64,000 bases of DNA from UBA4644 sp900555855 (GTDB lineage: Bacteria > Bacillota > Clostridia > Oscillospirales > Butyricicoccaceae): NCBI GenBank assembly GCA_052289195.1, contig DAWAJD010000006.1:1-64000 (forward strand). The letters are read 5' to 3'. The position numbers and the translations under genes were made by a program. A model generated the notes under the pieces. The model was not told the DNA's origin and made no database searches. It saw only the letters and a program-made list of their open reading frames with translations. Of this stretch, positions 18,923 through 28,016 are shown one piece after another; the first letter of the stretch is position 1, and each line of letters opens with the position of its first letter.

Positions 18923-19586
18923 GCAGCTTCTCCTTTGCCACGGCATAAACCTTTTCGATGGATTCCTCCAGTGTACACGCCGTGGTGTCCACCACGACCG
19001 CGTCCTCCGCGGCCTTCAGGGGCGCCGCTTCCCGGGAGGAATCCTGCAGGTCCCGCTGCCGGATGGCGGCCAGCACTTCTTCATAGGGCGTCTCATCGCC
19101 CTTGGCCTGCAGCTCCGCAAAGCGGCGGCGGGCCCGGGCCTCGCTGCCGGCGGTGAGAAAGATCTTGCAGTCGGCCTGGGGCAGCACCACGGTGCCGATG
19201 TCCCGGCCATCCATGATGACGGAATTGCTCCGGGCAAAGCTCCGCTGATAATCCAGCAAAAAGCTGCGCACTGCCGGAATGGCAGAGACCAGGCTGGCAT
19301 AGGCGGAGGCCTGGGGCGTGCGGATGGCCTGAGACACATCCTCCCCGTTCAGCAGGATATGCTGTGCGCCGTCCTGAAAGCAGAGCTCCAGCCGGATCTC
19401 CGGCAGAAGCGCCGCCACGCCCTCCCGGTCCTCGCCCAAGACGCCGCTGCGCAGGGCAAACAGGCCGATGGCGCGATACATGGCGCCGGTGTCGATATAA
19501 ATATAGTGCAGCCGGGCGGCCAGCGCTTTCGCAATGGTGCTCTTTCCCGCGCCGGCCGGGCCGTCAATGGCAATGGCATGATACAT
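18915..19586 (-). CDS. cmk: Cytidylate kinase
   Basis: This 223-residue kinase phosphorylates CMP and dCMP with ATP. The P-loop DGPAGAGKST lies at residues 8-17, and the DTGAMYRA and MDGRDIGTVVLP motifs belong to the NMP-binding site. Length and motif order match bacterial Cmk. It abuts the preceding flavoprotein gene, whose last base coincides with its first, and it is followed by plsC. The cmk-plsC-ispH-rpsA order is familiar from Firmicutes. Confidence 0.96.
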   Translation of the reverse strand: MYHAIAIDGPAGAGKSTIAKALAARLHYIYIDTGAMYRAIGLFALRSGVLGEDREGVAALLPEIRLELCFQDGAQHILLNGEDVSQAIRTPQASAYASLVSAIPAVRSFLLDYQRSFARSNSVIMDGRDIGTVVLPQADCKIFLTAGSEARARRRFAELQAKGDETPYEEVLAAIRQRDLQDSSREAAPLKAAEDAVVVDTTACTLEESIEKVYAVAKEKLHV

Positions 19587-20824
19587 CAGGCGTTTCCTCC
19601 CTCTGCGGCGGCTCTCCCGGCCACGAAGCCCGTGGCCCAGGCGATCTGCAGATTAAAGCCGCCGGTATAAGCGTCCACATCCAGGATCTCCCCCGCCAGA
19701 TACAGGCCGGGGACCAGACGGGACTGCATGGTTTTCGGGTCTACTTCCCGGACGGAAATGCCGCCGGCAGTGACCACTGCTTCGTCCCAGCCTCCCGCGC
19801 CGGTCAGCTCCAGCGGAAAGGCCTTGATCAGCGCGCCCAGCGTTTCCCGCTGGGCCCGGGTGATGCTGTTGACCTTCTGATGGGGCGGGATGCCCGAGCG
19901 CCGGATCATCACGGGGATCAGCTTGGCCGGCAGCAGCGCAGAAAGGGCATTGGAAAAATCCCGGTTCTGATTCTCGCCGAAATCCCGCAGCAGACGCTTG
20001 TCCAGCGCCTCCGGCGCAAGGGCGGGCTTCAGGTCGATGGCCGCCTGATAGGGATAAGTATGCTTCCCCCGGTCCAGATGGGCCGAAGCGCTCAAAACCA
20101 GCGGGCCGGAAATGCCCTTCGCCGTAAAGACCAGCTCGCCAAAATCGGAAAACAGCGTTTTTCCCTGCTTGCTGACCGTCAGCGTCACATTTTTCAGCGC
20201 CAGACCCTCCAGCCTTGCAGGATCCTCCCCTGCCGCCAGCAGCGGCACCAGCGAGGGATGCAGGTCGGTGACGGTATGGCCCAGGGCCCGGGCCAGCCGG
20301 TAGCCGTTTCCGTCGGAGCCTGTCCGGGGATAGGACTGCCCACCGGCAGCCAGTATCACCCGGTCTCCGGAGAGGACGCTCCCGTCTGCCAGCCGGACGC
20401 CGGAGACTGCGCCGTCCGCCGTCAAAAGCTCGGTGACCTTCCCCTGCAGGACGGCAACGCCCAGCCGGTGCATCCTGTCCCGCAGGGCGCCGGAAATATC
20501 CCTCGCACGGTCGGAGACGGGAAAGACCCGCTTGCCCCGTTCTGTTTTCAAGGGCACGCCCAGCGACTCAAAATATTCCATCAACCGCTGGGGCGGCATT
20601 GCAGCAAAAGCGCTGTAAAGGAATCGGCCATTCGTCAGAACATTGCGCAGCAGCTCGTCCCCGGAGCAGTCGTTGGTCAGGTTGCATCGGCCCTTGCCGG
20701 TGATATTCAGCTTCATGCCGCAAAAGGCGTTGCGCTCGATCAGCGTCACCTCCGCGCCCGCGGCGGCGGCCGTGCAGGCTGCCATCATACCGGCGGCTCC
20801 CCCGCCCACGATCAGGATCTTCAT
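19586..20824 (-). CDS. NAD(P)/FAD-dependent oxidoreductase, HI0933/BaiN family
   Basis: This 412-residue flavoprotein begins with the dinucleotide fold GGGAAGMMAA, then ERNAFCGMKL and TGKGRCNLTN. It ends with GLYLAGEILDVDAYTGGFN and a second FAD-contact segment. This layout defines the HI0933-like family, which is widespread and mostly uncharacterised; BaiN, proposed to act in bile-acid metabolism, is a member. The physiological substrate cannot be read from the sequence. Its start overlaps the end of the RpiR-type regulator by four bases. Confidence 0.88.
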   Translation of the reverse strand: MKILIVGGGAAGMMAACTAAAAGAEVTLIERNAFCGMKLNITGKGRCNLTNDCSGDELLRNVLTNGRFLYSAFAAMPPQRLMEYFESLGVPLKTERGKRVFPVSDRARDISGALRDRMHRLGVAVLQGKVTELLTADGAVSGVRLADGSVLSGDRVILAAGGQSYPRTGSDGNGYRLARALGHTVTDLHPSLVPLLAAGEDPARLEGLALKNVTLTVSKQGKTLFSDFGELVFTAKGISGPLVLSASAHLDRGKHTYPYQAAIDLKPALAPEALDKRLLRDFGENQNRDFSNALSALLPAKLIPVMIRRSGIPPHQKVNSITRAQRETLGALIKAFPLELTGAGGWDEAVVTAGGISVREVDPKTMQSRLVPGLYLAGEILDVDAYTGGFNLQIAWATGFVAGRAAAEGGNA

Positions 20825-21687
20825 CCCAGCTGCTCTCCCATCTGCGGCCGATACTGGGCCGCCGCATAAAAGGCGTTGAGCTTTTTCTGGGCCTTTTCAT
20901 CGCTGCGGGCCAGCAGACTGACCAGGCTCCCGCAGAGGGAGATCACCGGCGCAAGGCTCCCGCCCAGGCCCAGCTCTCCGCATTCCGCCACCAGACTGAT
21001 CTCCGCTTCCCGGGCGGCCGGAGAATCGTGGCTCTCGCTGACGACCGCCACGCAGGCCTCCTGCTCCTGCGCGTAAGCGATCAGTTCCAGGGTGGTCTGC
21101 TGATGCTGGGGGAAGGAAATACACAGCAGAAGATCGCCCTCCCCAATGAGGGCGGCGGCGCTGACCGGCTCCATCCCCAGCTGATTGATGCAGCACACAT
21201 TGGGCAGCAGGATCCGCAGGTAAGACGCCAGATATACTGCCGCGCAGGCGGCGCAGCCCTGCCCGTAAAGATAGACCCTGCCGGAAAGCATCAGCCGGGT
21301 ACAGAGATTGTGCAGGGCGTCCAGCGGATTGAGCCCGCTATTTTTCTTGATGTTCATGGCGTCCTGCGCGGCGATGTGATCCAGCAGCGCCTTTTCGGCG
21401 GATTCCCCGTCGCCCGACTCCGCAAAGTGCTCCAGCGTGGTCAGGCGGTATTTCAGCTCCAGCTGCAGCGCATCCTGAAAGTCGCCATAGCCCGCATAGC
21501 CCAGCGCCGCGGCAAAGCGGATCACCGTGGACTGGCTGACGCCGGTGACCGACGCCAGGTCAAAGGAGCTCATAAACGCCGCTTTTTCACACTGTTCGGT
21601 GATGAACCGCGCCAGCAGCCGCTGGCCCTTGGTGAATCCGGCCGCCTTTTCCGTCAGGGCTTCATGGATCCGCTTCACATCTCTCAC
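20821..21687 (-). CDS. RpiR/MurR-family transcriptional regulator with SIS domain
   Basis: This 288-residue cytoplasmic regulator has an N-terminal helix-turn-helix at about 35-75 (SFDLASVTGVSQSTVIRFA) and a C-terminal SIS sugar-phosphate-binding domain at about 120-260. In this family a phosphosugar modulates DNA binding. No sugar catabolism genes lie next to it. It is embedded in a housekeeping cluster, starts 45 bases after rluB ends, and is coupled by four bases to the flavoprotein gene. Its target is unknown. Confidence 0.85.
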   Translation of the reverse strand: MRDVKRIHEALTEKAAGFTKGQRLLARFITEQCEKAAFMSSFDLASVTGVSQSTVIRFAAALGYAGYGDFQDALQLELKYRLTTLEHFAESGDGESAEKALLDHIAAQDAMNIKKNSGLNPLDALHNLCTRLMLSGRVYLYGQGCAACAAVYLASYLRILLPNVCCINQLGMEPVSAAALIGEGDLLLCISFPQHQQTTLELIAYAQEQEACVAVVSESHDSPAAREAEISLVAECGELGLGGSLAPVISLCGSLVSLLARSDEKAQKKLNAFYAAAQYRPQMGEQLG

Positions 21688-21732
21688 TCCGTTCTGTTTT
21701 TTGCTGCACGCTTCCGTGCGCTGGGGGGCAGA

Positions 21733-22449
21733 TCAAAGAGAGCGCAGGTATTCGATCTCCTCCGGGCGCAGATAGCGCCAGGTCCCGGTTGGCAAGTCTG
21801 CCAGCTTTACATTCCCCTCCGCCACGCGCTTCAGAGAGTTTACCGTATAGCCGCATTTAGCGCACATCCGGCGGATCTGCCGGTTTTTGCCCTGTCGGAT
21901 GGCAATGGTCATCACATAGCCGTTTTCCGTCTTTGCCAACAGACGGCACCGGGCCGGCAGAAGGCGCTGTCCGTCCAGCTCAATAGGCCGGGAAAGGGCC
22001 TCCTCCGGCGAGGGCAGGCCGGGCTCGTCCGGCGAGAGCTTCACCAGATACTGCTTATAGACCTCATGGGAGGGGTGCATCAGATGGTGGGCCAGCTGGC
22101 CGTCGTTGGTGAGCAGCAGCAGGCCCTCGGAATGCATATCCAGCCGCCCCACGGGATAGACCCGCTGGGGCACATCCCGGATCAGATCGGCCACCGTCCT
22201 GCGGCCCGCTTCGTCAGAAAGCGTCGTCACATAGCCCCGGGGCTTATTCAGCATGATATAGATCCATTGGGGCGCCGGACGCAGCGGCGCCCCGTCCAGT
22301 GTGATCTCATCCAGCTCCGGATCGGCGCCATCGCCCAGTGCCGCCGGAATGCCGTTCACCTTTACACGGCCTGATTTTATGTATTCTTCCGCGCTTCTGC
22401 GGGAGCAGACCCCCGCTTCCGACAAAAGCTTCTGCAGTCTTTTTTTCAA
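21733..22449 (-). CDS. rluB: Pseudouridine synthase, RluB/RsuA family
   Basis: Starting at TTG 22449 it has 238 residues. An S4 RNA-binding domain (RLQKLLSEAGVCSRRSAEE) is followed by the catalytic motif PVGRLDMHSEGLLLLTND, whose Asp is the nucleophile. Length and motifs match enzymes that modify 23S rRNA (RluB) or 16S rRNA (RsuA). RluB is preferred from the common clostridial gene order near scpAB. The TTG overlaps the stop of the carboxypeptidase gene (TTGA), and GGAGA lies about nine bases upstream. Much longer starts in the same frame overlap the carboxypeptidase and are unlikely. Confidence 0.9.
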   Translation of the reverse strand: MKKRLQKLLSEAGVCSRRSAEEYIKSGRVKVNGIPAALGDGADPELDEITLDGAPLRPAPQWIYIMLNKPRGYVTTLSDEAGRRTVADLIRDVPQRVYPVGRLDMHSEGLLLLTNDGQLAHHLMHPSHEVYKQYLVKLSPDEPGLPSPEEALSRPIELDGQRLLPARCRLLAKTENGYVMTIAIRQGKNRQIRRMCAKCGYTVNSLKRVAEGNVKLADLPTGTWRYLRPEEIEYLRSL

Positions 22450-23558
22450 GGCGTTTTTCTCCCAAACAATTGAATGATCTTTTCCATCCAGCGGGGAAGC
22501 TGCCGGCGCTGCTCCGGTTGCTCCGCGATAGTTTCCGCAAAGCAGACCGGCGTTTCCCAGAGCTTTTTCCCGTCCAGCAAGACCTGCAGGCTGCCATAGT
22601 CCTGCCCCGCTTCCACCGGGCCATAGCAAAACCGCGGCCCGGCCAGAGCGATCTGCAGCCGCTGCCGCTCCGCCTGCCGCAGGGAGAAGGAAAAGCTCTC
22701 GTTGCAATAGAGGCGGCAGCTGGGCTTCTCCGCGGAATAGACCGGGATGCTGCCGCAGTCTCCCGCGCCCACCAGCGCATAGGCTTCATATTGCGCAAAG
22801 CCAAAGGCGTAAAGGGCCTTATGGTCGGCCCAGTCCTGCCGGTCGTTCAGCGTGACGCAGATCAAAAGCCGCCCCTGCTCCCGCTTTGCAGAGACGAGAC
22901 ACCGCCCGCAGGCCATGGTATAGCCCGTTTTGACGCCGCAGGCGCCGATCTCCCCTAAAAGCCGGTTGTGGTTGTTCAGCGTGCGGCCGGCCAGTGTGAT
23001 GCTGCGGGTGGCAGCGATTTGGGCAAAGTCCGGGTTTTCCAGTGCGGCCGCCGCCAGACGCGCCAGATCCAGCGCCGTGGAATAGTGCTCCGGCGCATCC
23101 AGCCCGCTGGGGTTGCAGAACTGCGTATCGGAAAGGGACAGATCCTGCGCCTTGGCGTTCATTTTGTCCACGAAGGCCTCCGGCCCGTGGGGATCCAGCC
23201 CGGCCAGCGCCTGCGCCGCATCGTTGCCGCTTTCCAGCAGCAGACCATAGAGCAGATCCGACACCGTCAGCCGCTCCCCCGGCCGCAGATACATGGAGGA
23301 GCCCTCCACGCCGCACCATTCCTGCCGGATCTCCACTTCCGCTTCCGGATCGTATTGCTCCAGCGCGACCAGCGCCGTCATGATCTTTGTAGTGCTGGCC
23401 ATACCGCGGCGCTGCCGTTCCGCCCGGGAAAACAGAAGGTCGCCGGTGAGCGCATCGTAGAGGACGACGCTTTCCCCATGGATCTGGGGCGTCTGCGCAA
23501 AGCTCGGGACGCCCGCCAGCGGCAGCAAAACCGCCAGCAGGCAGAGAAATTTTTTCAT
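22446..23558 (-). CDS. D-alanyl-D-alanine carboxypeptidase (PBP5/DacF-like)
   Basis: A 370-residue secreted peptidoglycan enzyme that removes the terminal D-Ala from stem peptides. A signal peptide of about 21 residues ends near SFAQ. The active-site motifs are STTK (Ser55, Lys58), SGN near 113 and KTGYT near 216. The C-terminal 100 residues resemble the PBP5-associated beta domain and end with an amphipathic helix (WMEKIIQLF) likely to lie on the membrane. I take ATG 23558 rather than the ATG nine bases upstream because AGGTGA is well placed. In spore formers such enzymes often set cortex cross-linking, but that role is not shown here. Confidence 0.92.
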   Translation of the reverse strand: MKKFLCLLAVLLPLAGVPSFAQTPQIHGESVVLYDALTGDLLFSRAERQRRGMASTTKIMTALVALEQYDPEAEVEIRQEWCGVEGSSMYLRPGERLTVSDLLYGLLLESGNDAAQALAGLDPHGPEAFVDKMNAKAQDLSLSDTQFCNPSGLDAPEHYSTALDLARLAAAALENPDFAQIAATRSITLAGRTLNNHNRLLGEIGACGVKTGYTMACGRCLVSAKREQGRLLICVTLNDRQDWADHKALYAFGFAQYEAYALVGAGDCGSIPVYSAEKPSCRLYCNESFSFSLRQAERQRLQIALAGPRFCYGPVEAGQDYGSLQVLLDGKKLWETPVCFAETIAEQPEQRRQLPRWMEKIIQLFGRKTP

Positions 23559-23614
23559 AACGATCACCTGCCCATAGCACCAGCATACGGACAGGTGATG
23601 GCTTTTATGCCGCG

Positions 23615-23977
23615 TTAATAGACCGGCGGCTGCTCCGGCTTGTCTTTTTTGAATTTGTCAAGAATGCCGGGGATCATATCCACGGCCTTATCCAGCGTGG
23701 AGTTCGTGGGCGGCTCCACATAGATCATCCGCACATTTCCCTGGCTCACCACGATAAAGGCCAAGGGGATGATGGAGACACCCGCGCCGCTTCCCGCGCC
23801 AAACCGAAGATCCTTTCCATCGGTCCCGCCGGAAGCAAAGCCAAAGGAGACTTTGGACACGGGGATCAGGGTGGTGCCGTCCGGCGTGGTGACCGGTTTT
23901 CCCACTACGGTGTTCACATCGATCATGTCCCGCAGCTTTTCCATCGTCAGATTCATGGCTTCATTGATGCTGCTCAT
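23615..23977 (-). CDS. ytfJ: GerW-family sporulation protein (YtfJ-like)
   Basis: This 120-residue cytoplasmic protein has the hallmark glycine-rich FGAGSGAGVSIIPLAFIVV near its middle, and VVGKPVTTPDGTTLIPVSKV before it. YtfJ/GerW proteins are made in the forespore and help germination in Bacillus. The molecular activity is unknown. The start at 23977 overlaps the end of the DUF2953 gene by 17 bases. ytfI-ytfJ pairs with the same two families are found next to scpAB-type genes in other Firmicutes. Confidence 0.9.
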   Translation of the reverse strand: MSSINEAMNLTMEKLRDMIDVNTVVGKPVTTPDGTTLIPVSKVSFGFASGGTDGKDLRFGAGSGAGVSIIPLAFIVVSQGNVRMIYVEPPTNSTLDKAVDMIPGILDKFKKDKPEQPPVY

Positions 23978-24653
23978 GGGTAATACCGCCTTTCTCTTGT
24001 GTGTTTTGTTCCAAATCATGCTGTTTTTCCTGCCTGCGCAGCCGGAGATATGCGATCAGGATCCGGCAGGCCGCGATCAGATAGCGCAGCGGGCAGGCAG
24101 AAAAGGTCACATCGCCCTGCAGGCGAAGGGTCTCTGCGGTGAAATCCGCGTCCACGGAGATCTCCGTTTTGCGGATGCGAAGGCTATTTTGCAAAACAGG
24201 GTACAGTGCAGAGAGGCCTGCCGCAAGCTCGCCATAGGTCATGGCCACGGCATAGGCATCCCTGCCGCCCACCTGCACCGCCAGCTGCAGCCGGGGGACG
24301 GAGATGGGGCGCAGCATGGCGCCCACCGCCTTCAGCCCCAGCCGGATCAGCGCAAGGATCATCTGCAGGGAGGGCTTTTCCGGCAGGATCTCCGTTTTTT
24401 TCTGTTTTTTGGCTTTTTTTGTTTTCTTTTCGTCAGAAATTGGTTTTTCCTTGCGTTCTCTGGGCTTCTTCGGCTCCTTTTGCCGTTTCTTCCTGGGATA
24501 AAGCTGCAGATAAACCGGCCCCAGGCCGGCATGGACCTGCAGCGCGCCGTTATATTGCACCCGCAGGCGCACTGGCAGCAGGAGCAACAGTAAAAGCAGC
24601 AGAAGAAGCCCCAGTAGAATCAGACCGATAATCTTCAAGGCGTCACGCCTCAC
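23961..24653 (-). CDS. ytfI: DUF2953 domain protein (YtfI-like)
   Basis: This 230-residue protein has an N-terminal membrane segment of about 20 residues made almost wholly of leucine. A very lysine/glutamate-rich linker (about 50-90) follows, then a domain typical of DUF2953. The paired gene ytfJ downstream supports the identification. Family function is unknown; sporulation links come only from the neighbour. It overlaps scpB by 11 bases. Confidence 0.8.
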   Translation of the reverse strand: MRRDALKIIGLILLGLLLLLLLLLLLPVRLRVQYNGALQVHAGLGPVYLQLYPRKKRQKEPKKPRERKEKPISDEKKTKKAKKQKKTEILPEKPSLQMILALIRLGLKAVGAMLRPISVPRLQLAVQVGGRDAYAVAMTYGELAAGLSALYPVLQNSLRIRKTEISVDADFTAETLRLQGDVTFSACPLRYLIAACRILIAYLRLRRQEKQHDLEQNTQEKGGITHEQHQ

Positions 24654-25242
24654 TTTCCGCCGGCGGAGCCTCCTCCGTTTCCGGCTGCTCCAAGTCGCTC
24701 AGCGTCAGCTGTCCGCTGTCCTCCGTTCCAAAGGATTCCAGCGCGGGCAGCTGGCTCACGGAGCTCAAGCCAAAGCTGCGCAGAAAGCTCTCCGTCGTGC
24801 GGTAAAGGATCGGCCTGCCCGGAACATCCAGCCGGCCGCATTCCTCGATCAGGCCCTTATCCGTCAGGCTGCCCACGGTATAGGCGCTGTCCACGCCGCG
24901 GATCTGCTCGATATAGGCGCGGGTCACCGGCTGCTTATAGGCCACGATGGCCAGCACCTCCAATGCGGAGGCCGAAAGCGCCGGAGGCTTTCTCGTCTCC
25001 AGCGCAGCCCGCACCAATGGCGCATAATCGCCCCGGGACGCCAGCTGATACCGGTCGTCCAGGCGAAGCAGACGAAGGCCCCGGCGTTCATAATCGTAGC
25101 CGTCGGCCAGCTGCTGCGCCGCCTGCTGCAGCTCCGCCCGGTCCACCTGCAGCACAGCGCAGAGCTTGCTCTCGCTCACAGAATCTCCCGCCGCAAACAG
25201 GACCGCTTCCAGCGCACATTCCAGCTCATGCAAATCCGTCAT
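24643..25242 (-). CDS. scpB: Segregation and condensation protein B
   Basis: This 199-residue winged-helix protein forms, with ScpA and Smc, the condensin that organises and separates chromosomes. ALEAVLFAAGDSVSE at the start and ALEVLAIVAYKQPVTRAYIEQIRGV in the middle are highly typical. The C-terminal 30 residues are acidic and variable. Its start overlaps the scpA stop by four bases. Confidence 0.96.
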   Translation of the reverse strand: MTDLHELECALEAVLFAAGDSVSESKLCAVLQVDRAELQQAAQQLADGYDYERRGLRLLRLDDRYQLASRGDYAPLVRAALETRKPPALSASALEVLAIVAYKQPVTRAYIEQIRGVDSAYTVGSLTDKGLIEECGRLDVPGRPILYRTTESFLRSFGLSSVSQLPALESFGTEDSGQLTLSDLEQPETEEAPPAESEA

Positions 25243-26006
25243 TCCGCATCCTCATCTGCCGGGCCCTGGGCGCCCTGCGCCTGCTCCTCCTGCGTCGCCA
25301 GGCGAAGCATACAGTCCCGGTCTTCTGTTTCCTCGATCATGATCTTATGGGTGCGGGAAAGCTCCAGCACCGCCAAAAATATCGCCACCAGCTCCGAACG
25401 GCTGCGGGCGGAAAAGGTCAGCTCCCGGAAGGAGAGCCGCTCGCTGTGGACGAACCTGCGGACCACCTCCCGAATCTTGTCGTCCACCGGGACGGTCTCG
25501 TGGCCCACGATGCCCCGGAAGGCCTCCACCGGCGGCGGCAGACGCCGCTCCGCGCGGCTGAGGATCGCCTCCAGTGCCCGGACAAGCACCTCGCTGTCGT
25601 AGCTGTACTGCACATCGGCTTTACACTTTTCCAGCGGCTCCTGCCCCTTGACGAACAGCTCGCTGCCGATCTGGCTCCGCAGATTCAGGGCGCTGCCGGC
25701 CTCCCGGATGCGCTGATATTCCAGCAGTGCTTCCACCAGCCCCGCCCGAGGATCCTCCTGCGGCTCCTCCGCATAAACCGGCAGCAGCATCTTGGATTTG
25801 ATATACATGAGCTGCGCTGCCATGGTAATAAACTCCGAGGCGATCTCCAGATCAAACTCCTGCATCTGCCGGATATAGCTCAGATACTGCTCCAGAATAT
25901 CCGCAATGGGGATGTCCTGGATCTCCACCTTGTTTTTGGAGAGCAGGTGCAGCAGCAGATCCAGCGGCCCGTCAAACACCTCCAGATGAAAGGTGACCTC
26001 CTTCAT
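25239..26006 (-). CDS. scpA: Segregation and condensation protein A
   Basis: This 255-residue kleisin bridges the Smc heads. The N-terminal FDGPLDLLLHLLSKNKVEIQDI and ITMAAQLMYIKSKMLLP are family signatures, and the winged-helix C-terminus (TFSARSRSELVAIFLAVLEL) binds the Smc head. Coupled by four-base overlaps to the M50 protease gene upstream and to scpB downstream. Confidence 0.96.
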   Translation of the reverse strand: MKEVTFHLEVFDGPLDLLLHLLSKNKVEIQDIPIADILEQYLSYIRQMQEFDLEIASEFITMAAQLMYIKSKMLLPVYAEEPQEDPRAGLVEALLEYQRIREAGSALNLRSQIGSELFVKGQEPLEKCKADVQYSYDSEVLVRALEAILSRAERRLPPPVEAFRGIVGHETVPVDDKIREVVRRFVHSERLSFRELTFSARSRSELVAIFLAVLELSRTHKIMIEETEDRDCMLRLATQEEQAQGAQGPADEDAE

Positions 26007-26665
26007 GCCGCCCCTCCCGTCAAAAACAGCGTCATCCGCCAGGCGGCCCGAAGGATCCCGTCCATCACGGCGCCGCGCACGGTATCGATCGGCCCGTTCA
26101 GCGCGCCGGAAGCGATCAGCGCCAGAAACGCCACGCCGCAGATGCGCTCATGTTTCAGCAGAACGCTCACAGCCCGGTCCGGCAGCAGCGGCAGCAGCAG
26201 CCGGCTCCCGTCCAGCGGCGGCACAGGGATCAGGTTGAAGGTCCCCAGGCCCACATTAAGCGCCGCCAGCATCGCCAGAAAGGAAACGGCCGTCTCGCAA
26301 AAGGCGCCGCTCCCCTTCCAGCGGATCAGATAGGCGATCACCGCCGCCAGAAACGCCTGCAGAAAGTTGCACAGCGGTCCGGCAATGGCGGTGATGGCCA
26401 TACCAAGCTTTTGATTGCGGATCCGAAAGCGGCTGGGGTCGATGGGCACAGGGCGGGCCCAGCCAACGCCTCCCAGCAGCATACAGATCGTTCCGATGAG
26501 ATCCAGATGCTTCAGCGGATCCAGTGAGAGCCGTCCCTGCTCCTTGGCCGTCCGGTCTCCCAGCAGATATGCCGCCCAGCCGTGAGCCATTTCATGGAGC
26601 ACCAGCGCCATGAGCACCGCAGGCAACAGCATACAAAGCTCCTTCAGGGAGTAACGAAACAGCAT
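26003..26665 (-). CDS. Site-2 protease family (M50) membrane metalloprotease
   Basis: A 220-residue polytopic protein with the zinc motif HEMAH (His24, Glu25, His28) inside the first membrane segment and the second motif NLIPVPPLDGSRLL near residue 150, whose Asp is the third ligand. It lacks a PDZ domain, so it belongs to the small YwhC-type group rather than RseP. Such proteases often sit next to scpA in Clostridia. The substrate is not known. A 39-base gap separates it from lysA. Confidence 0.9.
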   Translation of the reverse strand: MLFRYSLKELCMLLPAVLMALVLHEMAHGWAAYLLGDRTAKEQGRLSLDPLKHLDLIGTICMLLGGVGWARPVPIDPSRFRIRNQKLGMAITAIAGPLCNFLQAFLAAVIAYLIRWKGSGAFCETAVSFLAMLAALNVGLGTFNLIPVPPLDGSRLLLPLLPDRAVSVLLKHERICGVAFLALIASGALNGPIDTVRGAVMDGILRAAWRMTLFLTGGAA

Positions 26666-26704
26666 GAACGCATCCTTCCCTCTTTTCGATAAAAATCAGC
26701 AGGA

Positions 26705-28015
26705 TCAGACGATATCGTTGCAGATCAGATCGTCATAGCTCTCCCGGCGAACCACGGTCTCCACCTTGCCATTCTCCCGGATCAGCAGGATGGGCGGACG
26801 AGGCACCCGGTTATAGTTGGACGCCATGGAATAGTTATAAGCGCCGGTGGCGAAGACGCAGAGAATGTCGTCCGCCTTGGCGGTCTGGAACTTCAGATCT
26901 TTGGCCACCAGATCGCCGCTCTCGCAGCAGCGGCCGGCAATGGTCTGGACCTTATCCCGGGGCGCATTGGCACGGTTGGCCACCACGGCGTCATACTGAG
27001 CCTGATACAGGGCAAAGCGGGGGTTATCGGGCAGACCGCCGTCTACGGAGACATAGGTGCGGGCATCCTTGATATCCCGGACGGAACCCACGGTATACAG
27101 CGTGCAGCCGGCGGTGCAGACCATGCTGCGGCCCGGCTCGATGACGATCTCGGGGATCTCCCGGCCCATTTTGGCCGCTTCTTCCCGCATGACCTCGCCC
27201 ATGGCGTCGATCTTCTCGCCAAAGGTGCCGGGCTCGTCGGTGGGCATATACTTCACGCCGAAGCCGCCGCCGATGATCATTTCCTCCATGTGGATGTTCA
27301 GCTCCTTCTCCATTTTGCAGAAGAAGTCGAACATGATGCGGGCCGCCTTGGCGAAGCCGTCTACGCTGAACACCTGAGAACCGATATGGCAGTGGATGCC
27401 GACGAAGTCCAGATGCTTGTGCTCCAGAATATACTTTGCAAGGCGCATGGCCTCGCCATCCTCGATGCCGAAGCCGAATTTGCTGTCATTCTGGCCGGTG
27501 GAGATGAACTCATGGGTATCGGCATGGACACCGGGCTTGACGCGGAACAGAACCCTCTGACGCTTGCCCTTGGCGGCGCAGACAGCCTCCAGCCGATCCA
27601 CCTCTTCAAAGGCATCGATGATGATGGAGCCGATGCCGCAATCCACAGCCATCTCCAGCTCGGAGACCGTCTTGTTGTTGCCGTGGAAGTGCAGATGCCG
27701 GGGATCAAAGCCCGCCTTCAGCGCCGTGTAAAGCTCGCCGCCGGAGACCACATCCGCATGGACGCCCTCGCTGGCCAGAATGGGATAGATAAACCGGGCG
27801 CATAGGGCCTTGCTTGCGTAGGCAACTTTATAACGCTCGCCGAAATTGCGGCGCATGGCTTGGGTAAAATCACGGCAGTTCTGCCGGATCTGGCCCTCGC
27901 TCATAACATAGGCAGGGGTGCCGTATTCACGGGCGACCTCCACCAGGTCCACATTGTCGAGACAAAGATGGCCGTTGTCCCGGATGGTAAAGCGGTCGCT
28001 GTAGTAGGTGTTCAT
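26705..28015 (-). CDS. lysA: Diaminopimelate decarboxylase
   Basis: A 436-residue PLP enzyme of fold type III that converts meso-diaminopimelate to L-lysine. The PLP lysine is Lys69 in YASKALCAR. Other marks are CHIGSQ, IIGGGFGVKY, EPGRSMV and CESGDLVAKD, which supplies the catalytic Cys from the partner subunit. Length fits the family. It starts one base after the engB stop, so they are likely co-transcribed. No other lysine biosynthesis genes are nearby. Confidence 0.95.
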   Translation of the reverse strand: MNTYYSDRFTIRDNGHLCLDNVDLVEVAREYGTPAYVMSEGQIRQNCRDFTQAMRRNFGERYKVAYASKALCARFIYPILASEGVHADVVSGGELYTALKAGFDPRHLHFHGNNKTVSELEMAVDCGIGSIIIDAFEEVDRLEAVCAAKGKRQRVLFRVKPGVHADTHEFISTGQNDSKFGFGIEDGEAMRLAKYILEHKHLDFVGIHCHIGSQVFSVDGFAKAARIMFDFFCKMEKELNIHMEEMIIGGGFGVKYMPTDEPGTFGEKIDAMGEVMREEAAKMGREIPEIVIEPGRSMVCTAGCTLYTVGSVRDIKDARTYVSVDGGLPDNPRFALYQAQYDAVVANRANAPRDKVQTIAGRCCESGDLVAKDLKFQTAKADDILCVFATGAYNYSMASNYNRVPRPPILLIRENGKVETVVRRESYDDLICNDIV

Positions 28016-28016
28016 G

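Noticed and set aside
24560..24640. Leucine-codon repeat at the start of the DUF2953 gene as a true DNA repeat
   Set aside because: It is simply the codon repetition of a poly-leucine membrane segment.
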